From the NCBI GenBank assembly GCA_030747075.1, contig JASLLL010000028.1, positions 1 to 38,005 of the forward strand: a stretch of DNA of 38,005 nucleotides. The letters are read 5' to 3'. The translations under genes and the position numbers were made by a program. Source of the DNA: Gemmatimonadota bacterium. GTDB lineage: Bacteria > ARS69. The stretch's first letter is position 1. Every line of letters begins with the position of its first letter. Shown here one piece after another: positions 32,589 through 38,005 of this stretch. The notes beneath the pieces were generated by a model. That model was given only the letters and a program-made list of their open reading frames with translations, did not search any database and was not told where the DNA came from.

Positions 32589-33643
32589 AGCGAACCGTGG
32601 GCGTGATGATGGGCGGAGACTCCCGGGAACGCGAAGTGTCCCGCGCTTCCGGAGTCGCGGTGGCGCGTGCGCTCAGCGCCCGGGGGCATCGTGTGACGCT
32701 TCTGGATACGGAGCATGGCGTCGTTCCCGTGCCGTCGGGCGGCGGTCCGGGACCGGGGCCGACTCCCCCCCGCGCCTCGGACGCGGTCGGTTCCGCGCCG
32801 GACCGTCTCATTCGGTGGGTGGAACTTCTCCGCGACGCGGAGGTGGTCTTTCCCGCGCTTCACGGAGGCTGGGGAGAGGACGGGACCATCCAGGCGGTGC
32901 TGGAACTGGCGGGGATCCCCTGCGCGGGGAGCGGTGTGGCGGCCAGCGCGCTGGCGATGGACAAGGAACGCTCCAAACGCATTTTCCGCGATGCGGGCAT
33001 CCCGACCCCGCCCGGCGGAGCGTTGACGGTGCACCCGGGGACTCCCCCGGATGCGGAGGAACTCGCCCGGGCGGCGGCGGCGGCCGGTTCGCCGGATCTC
33101 GTCGTCAAGCCGGCGCGGGAGGGTTCGACCGTGGGGCTGACTCTCGTGAAGGACGGGCAGGGGCTTGCGGACGCCGTGACGCGGGCCGGGCTCTGCGGGG
33201 ATCGTGTTCTGGTGGAACGCTTCATTCCGGGAAGGGAACTGACGGTCGGGGTCCTGGAGGGGCGGGCACTTCCCGTGGTGGAGATTGTCCCAGAGGGAGG
33301 GCTCTACACCTACGAGGCCAAGTACACGGGCGGGAAAAGCGAGTACCTGGCACCCGCGCCGCTGGGTTCGGATGAGGCCGGGAAGCTCGCCCAGGCGGGG
33401 GAGCGTGCGTTTGCGGCCCTCGGTTGCGAAGGCTTCGGCCGCGCGGACTTCCGGCTCTCCCCGGACGGCGGAATCTGGTGTCTGGAGGTGAACACGCTTC
33501 CCGGGATGACCGGGCTGTCGCTTGTGCCGATGGCCGCGGCCGCGGACGGCATTTCCTTCGAAGAGCTGGTGGAGAGGATCGTGGAAGACGCAATCCGCCG
33601 TGCGGGGCAAACCCCGTCGGCGACGACGGGGGGCGGTGTGTGA
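32585..33643 (+). CDS. ddl: D-alanine--D-alanine ligase
   Basis: The product is 352 aa. The GTG start at 32585 is within the gltX stop (GTGA). The enzyme joins two D-alanines with ATP for the peptidoglycan stem peptide. ATP-grasp architecture: N-terminal VGVMMGGDSREREVS, FPALHGGWGEDGTIQ near residue 93, GIPCAGSGVAASALAMDK, VVKPAREGSTVGL, VERFIPGRELTVGV, the omega-loop region TYEAKYTGGKSEYLAP, and the metal-binding end LEVNTLPGMTGLSLVP. The Lys-Tyr pair of the omega loop (AKYTGGKSEY) favours D-Ala as the second substrate over D-lactate. A glycine/proline-rich insert at about 47-70 is unusual. It overlaps the next gene by GTGA. Confidence 0.96.
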   Translation: MKRTVGVMMGGDSREREVSRASGVAVARALSARGHRVTLLDTEHGVVPVPSGGGPGPGPTPPRASDAVGSAPDRLIRWVELLRDAEVVFPALHGGWGEDGTIQAVLELAGIPCAGSGVAASALAMDKERSKRIFRDAGIPTPPGGALTVHPGTPPDAEELARAAAAAGSPDLVVKPAREGSTVGLTLVKDGQGLADAVTRAGLCGDRVLVERFIPGRELTVGVLEGRALPVVEIVPEGGLYTYEAKYTGGKSEYLAPAPLGSDEAGKLAQAGERAFAALGCEGFGRADFRLSPDGGIWCLEVNTLPGMTGLSLVPMAAAADGISFEELVERIVEDAIRRAGQTPSATTGGGV

Positions 33644-34482
33644 ACGCATTCGTGGAGTTGTTCGGGGGCGTACGCCCCGTGATCGGGATGGTTCACCTGG
33701 CGGCCCTTCCCGGGAGCCCTTCCGGCGGGGACCTGACCCCGGTGCTTGCGGCCGCGCTGACTGACGCGGAAGCACTTGCCGCGGGCGGGGTCGACGGAAT
33801 GATCGTGGAGAACTTCGGAGATGTCCCCTTCACCGGGGGGCGGGTGCCGCCCGCGACCGTGGCGTCGATGGCGGTTGTCTGCCGGGAGATCCGGCGCGCC
33901 CACAATGTGCCGCTGGGCGTGAATGTGTTGCGAAATGATGCGGCGGCTGCGCTGTCGGTGGCCGCGGTCACGGGCGCGGACTTCATTCGCGTGAATGTCC
34001 ATGTCGGTGCGGTGGTGGCGGATCAGGGCGTCATCGAAGGGCGCGCGCGGGAGACGCTTGCGCTGCGTGAGTCGCTTGCTCCCCCGGTGCTGATCTTCGC
34101 GGATGTCGCCGTGAAGCACTCGCGCCCGCTGGGGATGCCGGGCCCGGGGCACATCGCCAACGAAGCCCGCGACGCATTCCACCGCGGCCGGGCGGATGCG
34201 CTCATCGTGTCAGGAGAGGCGACAGGCTCCGCAGCGGATGCGTCGAGCGTGGCCGCCCTTCGCGAAGCCGTGCCGGATGCGCCCATTCTTCTGGGGTCCG
34301 GGGTGACCGCGGAGAATCTGGAGGAGTACTGGTCGGTCGCCGACGGGGTGATTGTGGGCTCCTCACTGGAAAAGGGAGGCGTGGGCGGGGCACCGGTGGA
34401 AGAGGCCCGCGTCCGGGCGTTCATGGAGGAAGCGGCGCGGCTTCGGCGCGAGTCCGGGGCTTCGCCGGGAGGGGGCGCGTAA
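33640..34482 (+). CDS. BtpA/SgcQ-family TIM-barrel protein
   Basis: The product is 280 aa. The GTG start at 33640 overlaps the ddl stop. Family hallmarks: PVIGMVHLAALPGSP at about residues 12-26, GVDGMIVENFGDVPF, PLGVNVLRNDAAAAL, ADFIRVNVHVGAVVADQG, VLIFADVAVKHSRPL and DGVIVGSSLEKGG. BtpA was named from a cyanobacterial photosystem I biogenesis factor, but members are widespread in non-photosynthetic bacteria and include SgcQ of a sugar-related operon, so the role here is unknown. The fold is a (beta/alpha)8 barrel like phosphate-binding TIM enzymes. The Gly-rich C terminus is one nt overlapped with cysS (TAATG). Confidence 0.92.
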   Translation: MNAFVELFGGVRPVIGMVHLAALPGSPSGGDLTPVLAAALTDAEALAAGGVDGMIVENFGDVPFTGGRVPPATVASMAVVCREIRRAHNVPLGVNVLRNDAAAALSVAAVTGADFIRVNVHVGAVVADQGVIEGRARETLALRESLAPPVLIFADVAVKHSRPLGMPGPGHIANEARDAFHRGRADALIVSGEATGSAADASSVAALREAVPDAPILLGSGVTAENLEEYWSVADGVIVGSSLEKGGVGGAPVEEARVRAFMEEAARLRRESGASPGGGA

Positions 34483-35897
34483 TGGGGCTCTCGATCTTCG
34501 ACACGATGCGACGCCGGAAGATCCCCTTCGAGCCGGTCGTTCCCGGGAAGGTCGGGATGTACTTCTGCGGGATGACCGTGCAGGGGGTGCCCCATGTCGG
34601 GCATATGCGGGCGTATACCGTCGCGGATGCCATGCGGCGGGTCCTCCGTGCCCGAGGGTACGAGGTGACGCTGGTTCAGAACTTCACCGACATCGACGAC
34701 AAGATCATTGCGAAGGCTGCCGAGGAGGGCGTGCCCTGGCAGGAGTTGGCGGAGCGGAATATCGACGCGTACTTCTCCGCGGCGGACTGGCTCGGGATCG
34801 AACGGGCGGATGTGTACCCGAAGGCCACCGAGCACATGGGCGCCATTCTCACCCTGATCGGGGATCTCGTGGAGAAAGGGCATGCGTATGCCGCGGGCGG
34901 GGATGTCTACTTCTCCGTGGAAACGGCGACGGATTACGGAAAGCTCTCCGGGAAGCGCGTGGAGGATCTTCGGGCGGGCGTCCGCGTGGAGGTGGAGGAG
35001 GCCAAGCGGCATCCTGTCGACTTTGCGCTGTGGAAGGGCGCGAAGCCGGGCGAACCTTCCTGGGACAGCCCCTGGGGGGCGGGGCGTCCGGGCTGGCACA
35101 TCGAGTGCTCCGCGATGGCCATGGCGTATCTCGGCGAGACTCTCGACATCCACGGGGGCGGGCGGGATCTCATCTTCCCGCATCACGAGAATGAACTCAC
35201 CCAGTCGGAGGCTTCCACCGGCGTCTCCTTCTGTCGGCACTGGACCGAGAACGGAATGGTGATGCTGGGCGGAGAGAAGATGTCCAAGTCGACGGGCGTC
35301 TTCTTCGCAGTGGAAGATGTGCGGAAGGAAGTGGACCCGCGCGTGCTGCGTCTCTTTCTTCTGGGGACGCATTACCGGAGCCCGCTCGACTACTCCAGAG
35401 AGCGGCTCGACGAGGCGGCCACCGCCATGGAGAGGATCACGAACTTCCTCGCGACGGCCGCGCACGCCGCCGCCGGGAGCGACGCCGGGCAGGAACCCGG
35501 CGAGGCGGACGCCGCATTCCGCGAGGAGACGGAACGCTGCGTCCGCCAGTTTCACGAAGCGCTCGACGACGATTTCAACACGGCTGGCGCGCTCGGGAAG
35601 CTCTTCGAACTCGCACGCGCCGGGAATGCCTACGCCGCGTCCGGTTCTCCCGGCGGTGCGGGGCTCCTTCGGGAGGCGCACACCCAAGTGGCGGGGATGC
35701 TGGATCTTCTCGGCTTCCCGGCTGCAAAGGACGAGACCGGGGAGATCCCGCCGGAAGTGCAGGCACTGGTGGATCGCCGGGAAACGGCCCGCACGGAGCG
35801 GGATTGGGCGGCGGCGGACTCCCTCCGCGACGAGATCCTCGCCTGCGGCTTCGTCGTGGAGGATCGGCCCGACGGTCCGCTGATCAAACGCGCGTAG
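34482..35897 (+). CDS. cysS: Cysteinyl-tRNA synthetase
   Basis: The product is 471 aa. ATG at 34482 shares one base with the preceding TAA. It charges tRNA-Cys. Class I signatures are HVGH at residues 38-41 and KMSKS near 266. Zinc ligands are Cys29 (YFCGMTVQG), the Cys in HIECSAMA and HHENE. The ERNIDAYFSAADWLGIERADVYP and DIHGGGRDLIFPHHENE regions are typical. The anticodon-binding C terminus includes the usual DFNTAGALGKLFEL. It is the last gene of the operon beginning at udg; a hairpin follows at 35951-35968. Confidence 0.97.
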   Translation: MGLSIFDTMRRRKIPFEPVVPGKVGMYFCGMTVQGVPHVGHMRAYTVADAMRRVLRARGYEVTLVQNFTDIDDKIIAKAAEEGVPWQELAERNIDAYFSAADWLGIERADVYPKATEHMGAILTLIGDLVEKGHAYAAGGDVYFSVETATDYGKLSGKRVEDLRAGVRVEVEEAKRHPVDFALWKGAKPGEPSWDSPWGAGRPGWHIECSAMAMAYLGETLDIHGGGRDLIFPHHENELTQSEASTGVSFCRHWTENGMVMLGGEKMSKSTGVFFAVEDVRKEVDPRVLRLFLLGTHYRSPLDYSRERLDEAATAMERITNFLATAAHAAAGSDAGQEPGEADAAFREETERCVRQFHEALDDDFNTAGALGKLFELARAGNAYAASGSPGGAGLLREAHTQVAGMLDLLGFPAAKDETGEIPPEVQALVDRRETARTERDWAAADSLRDEILACGFVVEDRPDGPLIKRA

Positions 35898-35950
35898 CCC
35901 GCGCTTCGGGGCGCCTGTCCGCACTCCCCGCGGCGAACCGGGGCGCAGGC

Positions 35951-35968
35951 GGGCCGATCGGGCGGCCC
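35951..35968 (+). terminator. Hairpin after cysS
   Basis: GGGCCG/CGGCCC stem with a 6-nt loop starts 54 nt past the cysS stop. There is no T-tract, as in the other hairpins in this window. It may be a stem-only terminator or a Rho-associated end. Confidence 0.4.
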
Positions 35969-36029
35969 CCCGCACTCGACACACCCCCAATCAGGTGAGC
36001 TGGTCTCTTCCCGGGGCGTTTTCCGTTTC

Positions 36030-36058
36030 TTGACTTGAGGAAGCCCGTCGCGTATCTT
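36030..36058 (+). promoter_or_regulatory. Promoter P1 of the tRNA-tuf operon
   Basis: TTGACT (36030-36035) and TATCTT (36053-36058) are 17 bp apart, with a start near 36065. Confidence 0.65.
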
Positions 36059-36146
36059 CCGCATCCGCTTGTCGGGCGGGGTGGGTTGTCTTGTAGGAGA
36101 CAGGAAGAACAGGGGGTCTGGTGGTGTCAGGGGGAAGATCTTCCGC

Positions 36147-36176
36147 TTGACACTTGACGAAGCCCTCTTCTAATGT
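36147..36176 (+). promoter_or_regulatory. Promoter P2 of the tRNA-tuf operon
   Basis: A perfect -35 TTGACA (36147-36152) and TAATGT (36171-36176) are 18 bp apart. The start near 36183 is only about 17 nt before the first tRNA. A second TTGACG at 36154-36159 overlaps the spacer. Confidence 0.7.
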
Positions 36177-36199
36177 GCTCGGTTCACGCCGTGCGACCT

Positions 36200-36272
36200 G
36201 CTGGCGTAGCTCAATTGGCAGAGCACCTCACTTGTAATGAGGCGGTTGTGGGTTCAAGTCCCTCCGCCAGCT
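36200..36272 (+). tRNA. tRNA-Thr (anticodon UGU)
   Basis: The cloverleaf is complete. Acceptor GCTGGCG pairs with CGCCAGC (36265-36271), with discriminator T36272. The anticodon stem CCTCA/TGAGG closes loop CTTGTAA, anticodon TGT. The T-arm contains GGTTCAAGTCC. The 3' CCA is not encoded, unlike the three downstream tRNAs. It is first in the tRNA-tuf unit. Confidence 0.97.
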
Positions 36273-36351
36273 GAGTGTCCGGTGGGGGCCTGAGTTGGTT
36301 TCGTATGCCGGAATCTCAAGGGGGTAGTGGCGCATCGCGCGATCGGGGTGT

Positions 36352-36437
36352 GGCGAGGTTCCCGAGCGGTCAAAGGGGGCAGACTGTAAATCTGTTGGCT
36401 GAAGCCTTCGGAGGTTCGAATCCTCCCCTCGCCACCA
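36352..36437 (+). tRNA. tRNA-Tyr (anticodon GUA)
   Basis: Acceptor GGCGAGG pairs with CCTCGCC (36427-36433). Discriminator A36434 is followed by an encoded CCA (36435-36437). The anticodon stem GCAGA/TCTGT closes loop CTGTAAA, anticodon GTA. A long class II variable arm (TGGCTGAAGCCTTCG region) confirms Tyr. Confidence 0.97.
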
Positions 36438-36448
36438 GTTTCGGGTTC

Positions 36449-36525
36449 GCGGGAATAGCTCAGTTGGCTAGAGCATCAGCCTTCCAAGCTGAGGGTCGCG
36501 GGTTCGAATCCCGTTTCCCGCTCCA
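36449..36525 (+). tRNA. tRNA-Gly (anticodon UCC)
   Basis: Acceptor GCGGGAA pairs with TTCCCGC (36515-36521). Discriminator T36522 is followed by an encoded CCA (36523-36525). The anticodon loop CTTCCAA gives TCC. It is separated by 11 bp from tRNA-Tyr. Confidence 0.97.
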
Positions 36526-36595
36526 TCGAACCGGGCCGGGCGAGGGTGAGCGTTCGGGCCGGAGGCGCACAGGCGGTGCGTCGGAGGGCATTCGA

Positions 36596-36671
36596 GGCCA
36601 CGTAGCTCAGTTGGTAGAGCAATTGCATGGTAAGCAATAGGTCAACGGTTCAAGCCCGTTCGTGGCCTCCA
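36596..36671 (+). tRNA. tRNA-Thr (anticodon GGU)
   Basis: Acceptor GGCCACG pairs with CGTGGCC (36661-36667). Discriminator T36668 is followed by an encoded CCA. The anticodon stem ATTGC/GCAAT closes loop ATGGTAA, anticodon GGT. It is the last tRNA before tuf. Confidence 0.96.
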
Positions 36672-36815
36672 TGCGTAGCCGGGCGGTTGTCGGCCCGGAG
36701 GAGAAGCACGCCCCCGATGCGGGGAGCGTGTTGGAAATCAGGAGCCTCTCCCGTCAGCCTTGCGGGAAGGGGACGAACAATCTCCCTGCCACCCGGCGGG
36801 AAGGGGTAAGAGAGC

Positions 36816-38005
36816 ATGGCGAAGGAGAAGTTCGAGCGCACCAAGCCCCATGTGAATGTGGGGACGATTGGTCATGTGGATCACGGGAAGACGACGCTGA
36901 CATCAGCGATGACGCTGGTTCTTTCGGCCAAGGGTCTTGCGGACTTCATGGACTTCGACTCGATCGACAAGGCTCCTGAAGAGCGCGAGCGCGGCATTAC
37001 GATTGCGACGGCGCATGTGGAGTATGAGTCGAACGATCGTCATTACGCTCATGTGGACTGTCCCGGTCACGCGGACTATGTGAAGAACATGATTACGGGA
37101 GCGGCGCAGATGGACGGCGCCATTCTCGTGGTATCCGCAGCGGATGGTCCGATGCCCCAGACTCGGGAGCACATTCTTCTGGCCCGGCAGGTGGGAGTTC
37201 CGTACATCGTGGTTTTTCTGAACAAGGTGGACCAGGTGGATGATCCGGAGCTTTTGGATCTTGTGGAGCTTGAGGTTCGGGAACTTCTTTCGAAGTACGA
37301 TTTTCCCGGAGATGACATTCCCGTGATTCGGGGTTCGGCTCTTCAGGCCGGCGAGAATCCGGAGGATGATGAGAAGTCGGGCTGCGTGATGGAACTTCTC
37401 GGCGCGCTGGACAGCTACATTCCGGTTCCTGAGCGAGATACGGACAAGCCTTTCCTGATGCCTGTGGAGGATGTGTTTTCGATTACGGGTCGCGGGACGG
37501 TGGGTACGGGTCGTATTGAGCGTGGCGTGGTGAATGTCGGCGACAAGGTGGAGCGCGTGGGCATTCGCGAGACGCGCGAGACGGTGGTGACGGGCGTTGA
37601 GATGTTCCGGAAGCTTCTGGATCGTGGGGAAGCCGGGGACAATGTGGGTCTTCTTCTTCGCGGTATGGAGAAGGAGGAGTTGGAGCGCGGGATGGTTCTC
37701 TCGGCTTCGGGTTCTGTGAAACCCCACACGAAGTTCACTTGCGAGGTTTACATTTTGACGAAGGATGAGGGGGGGCGTCACACGCCTTTCTTCAGCAACT
37801 ATCGTCCGCAGTTTTATTTTCGCACCACGGATGTGACGGGGAGCATTGTTCTTCCTGAGGGTGTGGAGATGGTGATGCCGGGCGACAATGTGACGATGGA
37901 GGTTGATCTGGTCCAGCCGATCGCGATGGAGAAGGAACTTCGGTTCGCCATTCGCGAGGGCGGTCGGACGGTCGGTGCCGGTGTCGTCACGGATATTACG
38001 GAGTA
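36816..38005 (+). CDS. tuf: Elongation factor Tu (cut at the window edge)
   Basis: 396 codons are visible from ATG at 36816, then TA, so only the last base of a stop codon seems to be missing. EF-Tu delivers aminoacyl-tRNA to the ribosome as a GTP complex. GTPase motifs: G1 GHVDHGKT (19-26), G2 RGIT, G3 DCPGH, G4 NKVD and G5 SAL. Domain 2 ([12 protein letters not shown]) and domain 3 ([19 protein letters not shown]) are complete, and the protein ends [19 protein letters not shown] purine tract and then AAGAGAG precede the ATG. Codons ending in T (CTT, GGT, GTT, GAT) are more frequent than in the neighbouring genes, as expected for a very highly expressed gene. It lies downstream of four tRNAs in the order known from Escherichia coli tufB. 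Confidence 0.97.
   Translation, partial: MAKEKFERTKPHVNVGTIGHVDHGKTTLTSAMTLVLSAKGLADFMDFDSIDKAPEERERGITIATAHVEYESNDRHYAHVDCPGHADYVKNMITGAAQMDGAILVVSAADGPMPQTREHILLARQVGVPYIVVFLNKVDQVDDPELLDLVELEVRELLSKYDFPGDDIPVIRGSALQAGENPEDDEKSGCVMELLGALDSYIPVPERDTDKPFLMPVEDVFSITGRGTVGTGRIERGVVNVGDKVERVGIRETRETVVTGVEMFRKLLDRGEAGDNVGLLLRGMEKEELERGMVLSASGSVKPHTKFTCEVYILTKDEGGRHTPFFSNYRPQFYFRTTDVTGSIVLPEGVEMVMPGDNVTMEVDLVQPIAMEKELRFAIREGGRTVGAGVVTDITE

Larger units (their letters stand above)
35898..36199 (+). other. Gene-free 302-bp stretch with terminator and tandem promoters
   Basis: No protein-coding signal is visible. The left part is very GC-rich and holds a hairpin (35951-35968) that probably ends the cysS operon. 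The right part holds two strong promoters (36030-36058 and 36147-36176) feeding the tRNA-tuf unit. Confidence 0.7.

Overview
The window is a GC-rich chromosomal segment from a free-living bacterium. Base composition, dense gene packing and many 1-4 nt stop/start overlaps fit an uncultured lineage. Two secreted proteins end in FlgD/Ig-like C-terminal tails of the type common in the FCB superphylum and in phyla such as Candidatus Eisenbacteria. The family set (DUF4159, a DUF4175-like protein, a DUF2723 protein, and the secreted family often labelled 'asparagine synthetase B' in Bacteroidetes) points the same way. This placement is inference; no rRNA is present to test it.

Layout. (1) 1-251: intergenic, with two copies of a 44-bp repeat and a good promoter. 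(2) 252-10281 (+): a five-gene, tightly coupled envelope operon: DUF4159 protein, large coiled-coil membrane protein, DUF2723 GT-C-like membrane protein with TPRs, secreted TPR protein, secreted 'AsnB-like' protein. No member has a known biochemical role; this is the best candidate in the window for an undescribed system. It ends at a strong hairpin. (3) 10329-16269 (-): two secreted proteins with FlgD-like tails, an M1 metallopeptidase (frameshifted near its 3' end in this sequence) and a 1076-aa protein of uncertain function, with a decayed plus-strand FlgD-like tail between them. (4) 16368-17495 (+): lipoprotein with an ASH-like and an SUMF1-like domain, divergent from the previous gene. 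(5) 17496-18125: a gene-poor stretch with a promoter, a structured leader and a 66-aa zinc-ribbon protein. (6) 18126-22130 (+): nnr and thiL (overlapping), then a beta-propeller protein. (7) 22122-23552 (-): an NFACT/RqcH-family gene, divergent from (8) 23679-27036 (+): yicC-gmk-rpoZ-coaBC. (9) 27108-35897 (+): udg-dnaB-ispDF-GNAT-gltX-ddl-btpA-cysS, almost all joined by stop/start overlaps. (10) 36030-38005 (+): tandem promoters, then tRNA-Thr(UGU), tRNA-Tyr(GUA), tRNA-Gly(UCC), tRNA-Thr(GGU) and tuf, the same order as thrU-tyrU-glyT-thrT-tufB in Escherichia coli. tuf is cut by the window edge, apparently within its stop codon.

The right half is housekeeping: nucleotide and cofactor metabolism, replication, isoprenoid precursors, peptidoglycan precursor and translation. 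The left half is envelope and secretion biology and holds most of the unknowns. Promoters found by eye share TTGAC(C/A/T/G) with a 17-18 nt gap and a -10 of the TATnnT type. Two genes (16368 and 23552) have a -10 box 6-7 nt before the start codon and no Shine-Dalgarno sequence, suggesting leaderless mRNAs.
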